This document shows positions 11,592-23,092 of a stretch of DNA of 64,000 nt, one piece after another (positions within the stretch are counted from its first letter, which is position 1; each line of letters begins with the position of its first letter). The position numbers were made by a program, and so were the translations under genes. Under the pieces are notes generated by a model. The model was not told the origin of the DNA. It made no database searches and saw only the letters and a program-made list of their open reading frames with translations. The stretch is from Azolla caroliniana (taxonomy: Eukaryota; Polypodiophyta): NCBI GenBank assembly GCA_043228905.1, contig JBHGNT010000012.1:18724001-18788000 (forward strand), written 5' to 3'.

Positions 11592-11628
11592 AATGCGACA
11601 TATTACCTGTTTCAAATGTCCCGGTGTT
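11592..11628 (-). repeat. Element Q right terminal inverted repeat
   Basis: This arm is the reverse complement of 7725-7761 with one mismatch. It is followed by CCTA and the rest of the copia A LTR. Confidence 0.92.
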
Positions 11629-11728
11629 CCTAGGGCAACTGCCCTTTATGCTATTTACAGAAATAGCCCGAACTTGGGTTGTCCAAAGGGACAATGTGAA
11701 TATGGCCATTATACACTCGTATTCGACA
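11629..11728 (-). repeat. Copia A 5' LTR, outer part
   Basis: It continues the LTR from CCTAGGGC to TTCGACA and matches 2700-2799. It is followed by the target duplication GGTTG. Confidence 0.92.
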
Positions 11729-11985
11729 GGTTGCCTCTGCTGCGTGAAAGCCCGCGTGCTTCCGGTAGAGGCTCCACCACGTATTTCAGTGCGTGTTGAG
11801 TTTGTCACCGGCTTGCCAATTGTAACATTGCACGTTGTAATCTATATTGTTATTGGAATTGACTGTTTCTTTCTGTCTCTCTGTGCTCCTGCAAATCTCT
11901 CTCTTCCTCTTATCTCTCACGCTCCTCGGTTCAGGGCCCCTGTGGTCCCGCCTTGTTTCATACGCGTGAGCGTAACAACACGACA
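11729..11985 (+). repeat. Gypsy B 5' LTR, right part
   Basis: The gypsy LTR resumes at GGTTGCCTCTGCTG and ends GTAACAACACGACA at 11985, as in the 3' LTR. The U5 motif GGGCCCCTGTGGTCCCGCC lies at about 11934-11953. Confidence 0.92.
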
Positions 11986-11991
11986 TTAATT

Positions 11992-12009
11992 TGGTGAACC
12001 CGACGTGAA
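11992..12009 (+). promoter_or_regulatory. Gypsy B primer-binding site
   Basis: TGGTGAACCCGACGTGAA lies six bases after the LTR. The same 18-mer follows the 5' LTRs of C, E and H. It starts with TGG, as expected for pairing with a tRNA CCA end; which tRNA I cannot tell. Confidence 0.85.
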
Positions 12010-12031
12010 ACAGGCGGCAGAGAAGTCGAAG

Positions 12032-13446
12032 ATGAGGGGATCGGAGCTCGCTGAAACCATGGCGGCAGCGGTCGATCGGATAGTAAGTGCTCACGAGGGC
12101 ACAAGCGCCCTCGATAGGGCCATTGAAGCAGTTGTCGGCACGATAGGCCGATTCGGTGGGAAGGACGCCACGAGCTATTTGGTGGCCTACCGAGCCGAGA
12201 TGGTGATGAGAGACATTCCGGAGGATAGGCATTTGGCCAGGTTCCCTCGGGTAGCGACACCGGGCATCCACGCGGAGGTGCTTGAGGTACAGGCTGGATG
12301 CCGAACCTGGGGAGAATTCGAAGCACAGCTCCTCGAAAGGTGCGGGCTTGATGATGCACTTCGGTTATCGAAGCGAGACTTCATGGAGTGGGTGGAAACC
12401 CCCGAGAAGGGGAGGAATGCATGGGCGCTCCTCCGAGAGTTCGAAGAACGCTTCGCACGGCTCTGAATGCTGGACAGGACCGTGTTGGACACGAGCCGTG
12501 TCTTGTCGTTCGTCAAATCGGTGGATGTGCAGGATAGGGGCCAGGTGGGTCTCCTACTGGAGACAGATGATGGGTTGACGACCGACTGGTCCGTGGTCAA
12601 AGGGGTCTACAACCGCTTCAACAAACGGCGAGAGTGGGGCAACGAGAAGTCGTCGGCGACAGGACCCACCCCGGCAAGGAAGTTCGACGAGTCTTCGTCG
12701 GCACGAAGGGAGGAAACCCGGGATTGGCTTGAAACTGGCCCAACGTCGAACGGAGCAGTCAAGGGCCCATCCTACAGAGCGGCTCTTGAGGAGCTGACAC
12801 AAATGGTGCGCGACCTGCAGATCGCGTAGACCCGGAGAGACAGTGGAGGACACCCACGCGACCGAAGGCCACCAGCTGGACAACGGTGTATGTGGTGCGA
12901 CGCGGTCGGGCATGGCCGACGAGACTGCGTGGAGTTTGTCGAAGCCCTTAGGGGAAATCTGGTGTACCTATGGAACGGACAGGTGCACATTGGTGATACT
13001 CGGAGAGAGGTGGAGACGAATTTTAGGCATGGAGGGATGAGGCGGCTAATGGAAGAAGCGGAGGCGCGCCATGTCGAGGTCGTCCATTATTCAGCATTGG
13101 CCGGGATCCGGGTAGGAGGTGATAAAGACCGGAAAACGAAGGACTTTGGCTTTTGGCCCTCGGTGCTAGAAGGCCTCTCCGGTGCACAACTGAAGAGGGA
13201 GGAAGCGAAACGCAATCGGAAAACGAAGGACTCAGGCTTCTGGCCCACGGTGCTAGAAGGCCTCTCCGGTGCATGACTGAAGAGGAAGGAAGCGAGTCCA
13301 TAGAGCGACGGGTCCGGGAGGTCATTGGATGGGACGATCCGGTTGAGGAGAAGACTGGTCTCGTGGAAGCTGCATGCCAGAACTATGAGGTTCTGATAGA
13401 AGACAAGCACGTGGGAAAGGCCGAAGGCGCCAGGCCGTCACAGCGG
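12032..13446 (+). pseudogene. Gypsy B gag
   Basis: The start ATG gives MRGSELAETMAAAVDRIV, matching the starts in E and C. The capsid region (GRFGGKDATSYLVAYRAEM, RLSKRDFMEWVETPEKGRN) is followed by an in-frame TGA at 12464-12466, a second stop near 12828, and a zinc knuckle CMWCDAVGHGRRDC near 12890. A unit of about 78 bp (KTKDFGFWPSVLEGLSGA) is duplicated in tandem at 13130-13276, and a frameshift follows. The frame breaks off at ARPSQR (13446), where element C is inserted, and resumes at 48999 with RYETQFGQ. Confidence 0.88.
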
Positions 13447-13690
13447 TGTCGAGGAAATCCTCATGGATGCGTAGAAGTCGGGCAGGACCACGGGGGTCTC
13501 GAACCAAGGAATCAGGAAAACGAGGAGGGAGGAGTTTGGGGACCGCGTAGGTCTTGAGACCACGGGATAGCGGGTAAGTCTAGCGAACGAGAGAGAGCAA
13601 GAGAATCACGCGTAGACACAGACATGAACAAAGACACTGAGAACGGAGTATGTTAGGTAGAAAGAGTTCTATTAAAACCCAGGTGCACGG
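13447..13690 (-). repeat. Gypsy C 3' LTR remnant
   Basis: It matches 48276-48520 closely and stops at GTGCACGG, where D's LTR begins. The intact copy at 48276-48998 continues TGTTGTGAGTGG. Confidence 0.9.
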
Positions 13691-14384
13691 TGTCGCATTG
13701 TTACGCGCGTGCATGGGGAACAAGGTGGGACCACCGGGGTCTTGGACCGAGAAATAGCTGAGAAGGAGGAGAGCGGAAAGGCAACGGACTTTCTTGCACA
13801 CACACAAACACGGGTGCACGTAGGAATCACAGTCCAACAACACGGCAAAATGAGACAACTTGAAGTCCGAGTATATGAACACGTATGTATATTAATATAT
13901 GTATATATATCGAGACGGTTACAACTAATAGGCCGGCAAGGCGTACACCGACGCCTGTTCACTCACACACACAGAAGAGCGAGATGGGGACTCTGTCGGA
14001 AGCACACAGGCATTCCACGGAGCAGAGTCGGCCTCCCGAAAACCTGCGCAAAACTGGCTATGGAGAGTGGTAGAGGAGAAGGGCTCAATCCCAGTCCGGC
14101 AGCATTTCCCTCTCTAACGCGCAATCCCTTTCCCATTCCTCTCCCTCTCTTTTATAGCCCAAGGAGGGAGGCCGTTATCATCTGTTACATCATATTAATT
14201 CTCTGTCCTTTCGAACAGAGATACACCTTGATTCACTCCCTATTGAGTGCATGCTACCGAGGATTTCCTCTCAACCGACTTGTACCTACCTACTTACTAT
14301 ACAACGAAAAGTGTGCTCGCGTGTAAGGGCCGGTTTACACACGCTAAACTCGGTTTCAGCCTAGGGACGGTTTTCTTCACGACA
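13691..14384 (-). repeat. Gypsy D 3' LTR
   Basis: The LTR is 694 bp. On the minus strand it starts TGTCGTGAAGAAAACCGTCC and ends GTAACAATGCGACA. A TATA box (minus GGGCTATAAAAG) lies near 14150. The polypurine tract (GGTGGGGGCAGA on the minus strand) abuts it at 14385-14396. Confidence 0.9.
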
Positions 14385-14449
14385 TCTGCCCCCACCTAAA
14401 CACACGTCCACCGATATGCGCCAAAATCGGCTCTTGCTGGAGAAAACCG

Positions 14450-14645
14450 GTCCATGCTTTACTCCTCGTCTTCCGGTTCGTCATCCGCCTCGGACCGCCC
14501 ATCGCCGTCGTGCATGCTTCCCAGGTTCGGCACGCACTCGTTTCGTTTCTTAAACGCTTTGACCCTCTTCCCCTCTACCGGTATTGCCATCCTCGTACCG
14601 TCGAGCTCCGCAAGATGGTAGGTCTCGTTGTTGTTGGCGCTTGAC
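14450..14645 (-). pseudogene. Gypsy D integrase C-terminus
   Basis: The minus strand encodes the end of integrase (NETYHLAELDGTRMAIPVEGKR and an acidic tail). It is interrupted at CGCTTGAC by the hAT element and continues at 20158. Confidence 0.85.
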
Positions 14646-15469
14646 CATGGTTGTTAGGTACGTTAGGTACGGTACTGATACCATACGTATTTAACGTATT
14701 AATACGGGTATAGTACCTCCCAATTTTAAAATACGTTAAATATGTTTTTTAGTATGTTAAATACCTATAAAATACATAAAATACGTATAGTACGTTAAAT
14801 ACGTTAAATACTTCTAGAATTTGAAATTTATTTACTTTCTTAAAAAATATTTGTAATATTGTAATATTGTAACCGTGTATATGCAATGTAACGAAGCATT
14901 CCATGTCTGTAGTTGCATCTTAAAAGTACTAAAGGGCAAATCGAGCAAATATGAGAATCAAAAGGATACAAATCAACAAATCAAATAGATATTTGTTAGG
15001 TAAAAAAAAACCCAAACTTGTTGGGCATTTACAACAACAGCCAAGGCCACGAAGCAAAAATTGTATATCCCTCACATGATTGAGGGAATTCACATGATGA
15101 GTCATGACAAGCTAAAATTCTACAAAAAAAATCGTACTTTTGACAAAAACAACACTTTGACAAGAAGTGCAACATACCTATTGAAGAAAAGACCACATCT
15201 TTTGATTTGGAAAAAACCTTCAGAACACATAACATCAAATATTTGAGATACACTTACATTGCATTTTGTCAAAGAAATAGAATGCATTGTAGGAACAAAA
15301 TTTAGAAAAAAACCTTAACAACACATAACATCAGATATTTGACTTCTAAGAACACATAACTTGAACTATGTCCAAGACTCCAATGTACCAAAATGGGCTT
15401 AGATCAAAGAAAAGTAACATATGGCTATTGAGCTTAGTAATAATGTATAGAAATCAGAAATATTAGTCA
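14646..15469. repeat. hAT copy 1 left subterminal region
   Basis: The first 200 bp hold many TACGTTAAATACG/GTATAGTACG variants in both orientations, typical transposase-binding clusters of hAT elements. The rest is AT-rich 3' flank of the transposase gene with no frame. Confidence 0.75.
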
Positions 15470-18182
15470 TTAGATCTCGTCCTCATCACAATCACCATCT
15501 TCATCATCAGATTCAGTGTTAGTTGATGACATCAACATAGGTTCTTCGTCAGTAAGATCATCATAATTTGTATGAATTGCTTCTTCTATTCCATTGACAT
15601 TATCTTGATCATTTGGTGGTAAAGAAGCAAATGTACTTGATCTTGTTATTCTCCTATTACAAGAAGACCGCTCATCATCTCTTCTTGGCCTCTGCCTCCG
15701 TATTCGATCAATAGGGACTCCATCTCTTGATGTTGTTGTATGTGATCTTGTCATGCTCCTTGTCGTTCTTCTCATGCTCATTGTTTCTTGAAAATAAGTT
15801 TCATAGAATTCTCTATCCATATCATTCTCGTGGCTAATAGATGGAATATCAGGAGTCTTAGAGACATCTATCTCATTTGGATTCACCTGCAAACAAGATT
15901 ATAAAAGCTTAACGAAATTTGAGGAATGTAAATTATAAGAAGTGAATAAAACAATACCTGCATTGGAGATGCATTCACAGTCTCAAACTTGCGAACTAGC
16001 CTTAAGTTCTCTCGCACATATACCAATCGTTCAAGTTGTGCTACCTTTAGTCTGTTTCTATTTTTTGTATGTGCGAGAGCATGTGCATTCCAATTCCTTT
16101 TTGTTGCCCCAGAAGAGCAATCCTAATAGAAAACAAAATATGAAATAAAAGGTAGTACACAAAAGTGCCGTATTTTAGAACTTAACTATAAAATTGATCA
16201 TTTTTTCAAAACTTGACACTTACTTGGGATAATATGCGGACATCTAATGCTTGGAGCTTTGGAGTTCTTCCACCAAAATTTTCCCACCATGTGACTGGCA
16301 TCATCATAGATATCTCTTCACGTGCTAATGCATAGCTAAATGTCCCTGTACCATTTCGATATTCATGCAATTCACGAAATAAGATATCACATTGAAGTGT
16401 CGAGTACAATTTTTCTGTATAGCTCATCCATGCATCCATTAACTCGGGGTTAATAAATGTAGCCTCCTCTCTCCACATCGGATGCAGCAAATGAGCTACA
16501 AGGTGGATCGGCCTCTTGAACCATTTCCATCGTATGTCAAATAACTTCAAAACATCTTCGTACCTAAAAGGGTATTAGTAATTACAAAATGATCTGATCT
16601 TAAAACATGAGAAAACATTTGGAGGTTTAATGCTAGGAAACCATAAAAAATTAAAATAAATATGAAATTTACTTGGATCTGTGGGGGATGTTTTCTTCCA
16701 CTCCTTTTGCTAAAACATCTTTGCTTCTTCGCATAAACTCATATAACAAACCAATAGTGGATCCCTCCCTATCAGTAAGTCGTAAAACACTATACAATGG
16801 TGCCATTAGGGTCAAAAAAACTTGAAACGAGGACTCAGTTGTAGGATCAAGGATGTAGTTCTTTACATTCATGGCATCTGGCTTATTGCAATCTGACCAA
16901 GACCTCCACATGTCACTCACCACTGTTTGCTCAAGAGGATACCAAACTTTGAGCAAACGTTGTATGACAAGGTACATCACACCAAACCTTGTCTTAGAAG
17001 GTCTCAAGATGGCGAGGTTATTGTGAGCAGAAATTTTTTTCCTAGCATTCCTCTTCTTGCAAAAAAAACGTACGATATTATTTGCTTTCAACATAATACT
17101 TTTCATCCAAGGCAGCTGACCAATGTCCTCCAAAAGTAGATCCAAAGAATGGGTTGCACATGGAGTCCAAACAATATTAGGGAACTCTGATTCTAGCAAA
17201 GACCCCATGCGGACACAACTAGATGCATTGTCTGAAATGACTTGGACCACATTTTCCTTACCAACTTCTCTAATTGCCTCTGAAATTCTTTCAGCTAACC
17301 AAGAGCTATCAACTGTTGGTGTTGTATTAGCATGACTACAATCAATGGACTTAAGGAAGATTGTCCCATAACAAGATGATACGAGGACATTTACAAGTTG
17401 CCTATGAGAAACATCAACCCATCCATCTGTTAATATAGAACAACCATACTTGGGCCATAATCCTTTTACCCTTTCTAACTTTGCTTGCAAGGATATAACC
17501 TCATTTTTCAAGCCTTTCGTCCTCATGTAATTATATGTGACTCCATTATGTTTCTCTCCAATTGTAGAGAAAGCTTCTAACATGTTCCACCAACATGGTG
17601 TTTTTAATAGATTAAATGACAAAATTTGCTTCAATGATACATCTCACCTCCATAACGTTTGCATGTTGTTTCCTTTGCATTTGTAACACATGTCCTTTAC
17701 GCAACGGTTGTTGTTTCACTATAATTGCTGGTGGATATGGTTGGCGACTACCACCACCCATACATGACATGCTTTGACTTTCATCAACAAAGGTAGACGA
17801 GCATGAGGTAGAAACACCTAAAAGAAAAAAAAATTCAAGATAAATAATTTACAATTATTTAAACATTAGTAATCAAGACACCTATTGTAGGCTTGTGTCT
17901 ATACCTTGTTCAGGCATGTTGAATGAGTTGATCTCTGCTACTATATCTTCTTCTTCGCCAATTGCTTGGCTTCCACGTAAGGTCAATCAACATTTCCTTG
18001 GGGACATTGGTACATTTCGTTACTCCATGGCTAGGTTTTCCAATTAAATGAGCAATCATTCGTGTTGCTGACCCATGCATATGTTTGTTGCAAAATTTAC
18101 AGTTCCAACTCCTATTTCCTGTTTGACTTCTTACGACATTGAGGCAACATGTATCCCAATATTTGTTCTTAATGGGCGGCAT
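15470..18182 (-). pseudogene. hAT transposase, BED/DUF659 type, copy 1
   Basis: Minus-strand exons with GT-AG borders are 18182-17905, 17817-17648, about 17640-16670, 16563-16226, 16122-15958 and 15886-15470. Exon 1 has a BED finger (WNCKFCNKHMHG...H...C). The core has ILTDGWVDV, VIQ-like QVISDNASSCVRMG and WTPCATHSLDLLLEDIG. The hAT C-terminal dimerisation block is split over WWENFGGRTPKLQALDVRILSQ and DCSSGATKRNWNAHALAHTKNRNRL, followed by an acidic Ser-rich tail. A 17-bp deletion in exon 1 (near 17970) shifts the frame relative to copy 2, and both copies share a frame break near 17625, between EANFV and FNLLKTPCW. It is inactive. Confidence 0.85.
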
Positions 18183-18196
18183 TTTCCTTCTTTACG

Positions 18197-18960
18197 ACAT
18201 TGAGGAGCAAGATTATATGAATGCATTAAAGCAAATCGAAGAACTAAAAACTTTGAATAGATCAACCTTCAGGGAGGATGAGGATTATACTACTTTAAAT
18301 AAGCAACTACAGGATACTCAAGAGTATCTTTTATTCATAGAAAGCAAATACAAGAAAATGTTACAATTAAGGACATGTATAAAAACAGAAAATTCAACTC
18401 TTTTGGAAGCTAAAAAAGAAAGCAAAAATTACCATAACTTAACTAAAGAGCCTTAATGCTTAACGTAATAACGACATGCATAAAAGCAAAAAATTCAACA
18501 AGTTTGGAAGCCAAAAGGGAAGTAGAATTTGGTCAAGAAATCCATCTTGAAGATGTACAGAAAGGGTTCGATGAAGATCTATTTATTCATAGTGCTTTGC
18601 TAGATATGTATGTCAAATGTGGATATATAGTGGAAGTGCAAAATGTTTTCAACCGAATGTCCAATCGAGATGTGGTATTATGGACAACATTGATTGCATG
18701 ATATGCTGAGCATGGACCCGTTGAGGATGCACTGAAAAGCTTTGAAAAGATACAAGATGAGGGGATACTTATTACTACCAAACACTTTCACCTTTTCTTG
18801 TGTCTTAAAGGAATGCTCTCATTGGAGGGTTTGTTGAGTATAGAACTACTGAGAAAGCATTAGATTCTTTCGATAAAATGCAAGTTGATGGAATCTTTCC
18901 GGATGCATATACATTGCCCATGTCCTAAAAGTGTGCGGTTTATTAGGGCCTACAGATAAA
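18197..18960 (+). pseudogene. Captured PPR-gene fragment in hAT copy 1
   Basis: Divergent from the transposase, the first part (18197-18455) encodes a coiled-coil-like stretch (EEQDYMNALKQIEELKTLNR). From 18456 the sequence is a plant pentatricopeptide repeat fragment: KGFDEDLFIHSALLDMYVKC, NVFNRMSNRDVVLWTTLIA, then YAEHGPVEDALKSFEKIQDEG after an in-frame TGA, then a second degenerate unit (EKALDSFDKMQVDGIFPDAY). PPR proteins bind organellar RNA. There are at most about three motifs, with several stops and no organelle-targeting start, so this is a transposon-carried fragment and not a gene. Copy 2 carries the same fragment at 61790-62520. Confidence 0.8.
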
Positions 18961-19637
18961 GGACAATCCATGTATATGGAGGCTGTATTGAAAGGGTTCT
19001 AGCAAGTGCACATTTATTCATACCCATCACATTCAAAAGCAGACAACCAAAACCATGATATTCCAAAAAATGAGTAGTTGTTAACAAAAATAAATATGCA
19101 TTGCAAATGATAAAAAATGGGACATCATTAAAAAAGGACCAAGCACTTTTCCCATGACACGAAATTGAGATCTTCAATGTTTCTGGAAACCAATGTCATT
19201 TATAGTAACATGGAAAGTAAATTAGAATGATCAATTTCTGAAATGAATTCAAATGGGATACAACCACTAAAATCAATAAGCAAAGGATTAACTAATGCTA
19301 CAAATTGTGAAAGATTTTGAACACATTGTCTACATGTATACATACATGTTTGAGTTTCAACACATGGTTCCTATAATATTTGATCTCAACACTTGCAAAG
19401 AGGAGAGTTTTATTGCATGACGTCAATTACAATTGTCTACCAATTTGTTACTTGTATAGATGCATTATTGTGGAATAGATAGATTGCTGGACACAAGCAT
19501 ACGTAAACTAGATCAACTAAAAATTAAATCTCCCTTGTCATTTGGTATTATCATACAACTTGACATTGGAATACAACAAAATGGGAGGTATACTTAATCA
19601 TAAAAAATAAAAGAAAGAAACATATTCACTAACCTGA
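18961..19637. other. hAT copy 1 interior, no gene seen
   Basis: The sequence is AT-rich with no supported frame. It is collinear with 61080-61790 in copy 2. Confidence 0.6.
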
Positions 19638-19867
19638 TTTTATTTTCTTCTTCTTCTTCTTCTTCTTCTTCTTCTTCTTCTTCTTCTTGTGCTTCTTCTT
19701 TTTCTTCTTCTTCTAGTGCTTCTTCTTCTTCTTCTTCTTCTTCTTCTTCTTCTTCTTCTTCTTCTTCTGCTTTTTCTGCTTCTTCTTCTTCTTCTAGTGC
19801 TTCTTCTTCTTCTTCTTCTTCTGCTTTTTCTGTTTCTTCTTCTTCTTCTTCTTCTTCTTCTTCTTCT

Positions 19868-19902
<35 letters not shown>

Positions 19903-19910
19903 TAAGTCTA
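19638..19910 (+). repeat. (CTT)n microsatellite in hAT copy 1
   Basis: About 270 bp of CTT repeats with interruptions. The equivalent tract in copy 2 is only about 155 bp and of opposite strand, so it has changed length since the copies separated. The poly-Leu frame here is an artefact. Confidence 0.95.
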
Positions 19911-20157
19911 TTCTATCCGTCTTTCTTCCTTCCTTCTATTTTACTAAAGTTGTTCTTTTCTTTTGCTTTCTTTAGGGTTTTACTCACATTTTCTATAAAT
20001 ACGTACTATACGTATTTTTTTAAAGGTACATTAAATACCGTATTAGACGAATGTATATGACATTTGAATGAACAACTTTGACGTATGGTACGTACTATAC
20101 AAATAAGAAGGTATTATACGTATTGATATGTTAAATACGCGTACGTAAACAACGTTG

Positions 20158-23092
20158 CGCCTGAGACCACGTAAGGCCCGAACCACCTCCTTGCAAACTT
20201 CCGTGTTGCCCTGTGCTGGTTGTCGAGGCTGCTGTCATACACTAGGACCCACTCGCCTTCCTCGATTTTCTTCGGTCGCAGTCGGTGAGTCTGGTCAAAC
20301 CGCCCTTTGTTCTTCAACCTTGCCAACCGAAGCTTCTCCGCGGCTCCTTCCACGTCCTCCGGCCTTCGCTCGAGCTGTCGAATCCATGCCGCTAGCAGCT
20401 CCTCCCGACTCATCTCATCTCTCCAGTCCACCGTGGCCCATGAGGAAATGGTTCGCTCCGTTGGCATGATCGGCTTTTGTCCGTACATCGTAATTCGGTC
20501 CGCCCACAAGGCATAAGGTACCAGTCGCGGCTAGTTCCCGAGTTGGCCTTCACACGCCCGTACTAGCACTTTGACGATCGGCTCGTGTCCGCGCTCCACC
20601 TTCCTGTTAGCCTCTAGATTGTACGATGTGGTGAGCGAGAGTTTGACCCCTAGTCGGTCAAACAGCTCTTCAACCTCTTGCGCATCCAACTCTCCGCGGT
20701 CAACCACGATCTTTCCTACGCTCCCATACCGACATATCACGTCCTCGATCAGAAACCGGCACACAGCCGTGGTCGATTTGTTCTGCAGCGCTCGGCCTTC
20801 AACCTGGTTCGTCAGATCCTCCCGAGCCAGCACCAGATACCGCATTTGTCCTACCCCCATCGGCATCGTCACCAAATCCACCATCCATTTGAAGTGGACA
20901 GTCGGAGGGTAGGTCGGGTGAAGCTCGTCCCGATGTCGGATTATGGAGTGCATTTGACAGCTTTTGCAAGTCGTCACGAACCTATGCACATCCTGGTACA
21001 GTCCCGGCCACCAGTACTTCCCCTTTAGCTTCTCAAATGTGGCCCACATTTTGTGGTGTCCGGCCCAGGGACTCTCGTGGTAGGCCTCTAGCAACTCCTC
21101 TTGTTCCTCCTTCTTCGCCACCACTCGGAGCGGGATGTCGTCCCTCTTCTTCAGGTGCTTCCATATGTACCCGTCCCGAAGGAAGAATCGGTACGCTTTC
21201 TTCCGGATCCGGTTGGTCTCTTCCTTTGTCCACGCCGTGTCCGCTGTCATTGTTTTCAGGAGCCCGCCGATCTGGAGCCACTCCCCGTCATACTTGCTCT
21301 CGTCGAATTCGTTAAGCGCCGGAGTGCTCCCCTTTCTGGTTGTCACATATGCCGCCTCGAAGAAATCTACGCCGACTTCCTTGTCCTCTGAAACCATGTC
21401 GTCCTCGTTTTCGAACCTCGCCCTTGAGAGCATGTCGGCCATGGCATTGTCCTTTCCGGAAATGTGTTGTATCTCCGGATTCAGGGACTTCATGTACGCT
21501 ATCCACTTGAGCATTGCCAGGTCCAGCGTCACGCATCCAGAAACCATGCCGAGAATCGGCAAGCAGTTTGTCTCGATTATTACCTCTATCCCGATCAGGT
21601 AGTCTTTATCGGCCTTCATCGCCGATACGATACCCCAGAGTTCACGTTTAACCTGGGCGTATCCTCGTTGTCGCTCACTGAGGACCTTCGCGCCGAACCG
21701 GATGGGGAACCTCGTGCCAACATCATCCTCTTGATTGATCACCCACCCGATCCCAGTCGGGCTCGAGTCCACCGTCACATAGATGGGGACGCCCTTGCCA
21801 TAAGCCACTTTACGGAGAGCTGGTGCTACAGTAAGCGCCTCCTTTAGTATTCGGACCGACTCCGTGTGCTCCGTCCTCCACTCGAACCTATGCCCTTTCT
21901 TCAATAGCCCGTAGAGTGGCTCCGCAACATGCGCATAGTGTGGAATCCAAATGTGGTAGAACGCGCACGCCCCCAAGAATCTGCGGACCTCCGTAACCAA
22001 CCCGCAGTCGTCCTTCATTGTGGAGATGGCTTCTACCTTTGCCGGAGACGGTTTCCTACCGTAAGGCCCGCACAGGTGTCCGACCACCAAGATCTCTGAC
22101 TGCCCGAACGCCAGTTTTTCTCCGGAGAAGGTGAGTTGTGCACTCTCGAGCCTCTGCAGCACCTTCTTGCGGTCGTTGATGTGGTTCACTACGAACCTCC
22201 GGCATCCGTCCGGGCCGACAATCTCATCCGCATCTCCCACTAGAAACCCCTTTATCGGGATGTCGTCCAAGAATGGCATGGTGATGTCCGGGATGCAGTC
22301 CCTCAGCACTTTGTTCATTGCGTTCACCATATGCGCCACCGAGTTCGTCCCGCCATCTGGTAGGGTACACATCCGTACTAGGCCGAGAGGGGTTCGCATC
22401 GTCGTGACATCCCTGCTCTCCACGGCTAGCTAGAACTGGTCGTACCCCGAGTACAAGTCACCGACCGAATAGATCGACCTCCCAGGGAAGGCCTCCGCGA
22501 ACTCGTCTATGGTCGGTCTGATCCCTGCATAACGGATGGTCACCCTGTTAACCGGTTGCAGGTCCTGAATGAAGCGCAGCGTGCCGTTCTTCTTCGGCAC
22601 CGTAAACCACCGATTCGAATACGGGGCACTCGACGGTTCGAGGATGCCCATCTCCACCTTTTGCTTCAGAAGCTCCATCAACTTCGATATGTGAGCTCTC
22701 GGCACCGGAATTGTTTTGAGATTCCACGGTACATGCGGTACCGTAAAGATCACCATCGGTTCGACGATCGTCAGGTCTACGCACCCAATCTCCTCCGGCG
22801 AGAACGCGAAGGCTTTCCCATGCCTTCCGAGCATTCTCCGAAACCTGTTCTCCTCCGCCGTCAGTCGTAAGCCACCCCCACCGACCTTGAGCTCCCATAG
22901 CGTTATGTCGGTGAACCGGTGCCCTATGCCAGCCGGATTCCGTAAACTTGGGTCCGACGCGACCCCCTTTATCTGCTCCTCGCTGCCCTCCGGCAAGGGT
23001 GTCGCGACCAGCCTTACCTTCCGGTCCACAATCTTGTACTTTGTACTCACACGAGCTGTCCGATCCGACCCGATCCTTTCCCCAAAGTCCGT
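20158..23092 (-). pseudogene. Gypsy D reverse transcriptase, RNase H, integrase
   Basis: From 23092 leftward the order is N-terminal pol (STKYKIVDRKVR), RT (SPEEIGCVD, MGILEPSSAPYSNRWFTVPKK, YSVGDLYSGYDQF), an in-frame TAG at 22428-22430, the catalytic box MPFLDDIPIKG, RNase H (VDSSPTGIGWV, VIIETNCLPI, GKDNAMADMLSRARF) and integrase. The integrase zinc finger is H-ESPWAG-H with CKSC, and the core has KWMVDLVTMP and VVDRGELDAQ. The conserved E is in the Asn-Leu-Glu-Ala-Asn segment. The box is FLDD in place of the common YxDD. A 12-codon in-frame deletion and a stop interrupt the integrase near 20480-20535. It is cut by the hAT element at 20158 and by E at 23092. Confidence 0.9.

Larger units (their letters stand above)
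7725..11628. mobile_element. Non-autonomous TIR element Q
   Basis: A 3,904-bp AT-rich insertion splits the LTR of copia A. Its ends are 37-bp inverted repeats with one mismatch (7725-7761 and 11592-11628, starting AACACCGGG), flanked by CCTA on both sides (7721-7724 and 11629-11632). The uninterrupted LTR copy at 2491-2799 shows CCTA once, so this is a 4-bp target duplication. I find no transposase frame. The interior is dominated by a palindrome array. The ends and duplication do not fit hAT, Mutator, Harbinger, mariner or typical CACTA elements, so the superfamily is undecided. Confidence 0.85.
2491..11728 (-). mobile_element. Copia element A
   Basis: This minus-strand Ty1/copia element has the 3' LTR at 2491-2799, RNase H, RT, integrase, protease and gag in reverse order, a primer site at 7486-7497, and a 5' LTR split into 7500-7724 and 11629-11728 by element Q. 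The target duplication GGTTG is at 2486-2490 and 11729-11733. Many frameshifts and stops show it is inactive. Confidence 0.93.
14646..20157 (-). mobile_element. hAT element, copy 1
   Basis: The 5,512-bp transposon starts CATGGTTGTTAGG and ends (reverse complement) CAACGTTGTTTACG. The 8-bp flanks are CGCTTGAC (14638-14645) and CGCCTGAG (20158-20165). Uninterrupted relatives support CGCCTGAG as the original site, so the left copy has two changes. Subterminal regions are packed with TACGTTAAATACG-type repeats. Inside are a BED/DUF659 transposase on the minus strand (15470-18182), a gene fragment on the plus strand (18197-18960) and a (CTT)n tract. Confidence 0.92.

Noticed and set aside
7725-11628. 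Element Q as a CACTA element
   Set aside because: CACC occurs two bases inside the end, but aligning the ends at CACC leaves no matching 3-bp duplication, while the full 37-bp ends give a clean CCTA duplication.
18456-18960. Functional PPR gene
   Set aside because: There are only about three motifs, shared stop codons in both hAT copies, no start with a targeting peptide, and it is inside a transposon.
19689-20060. Poly-leucine protein
   Set aside because: It is a translation of the (CTT)n microsatellite.
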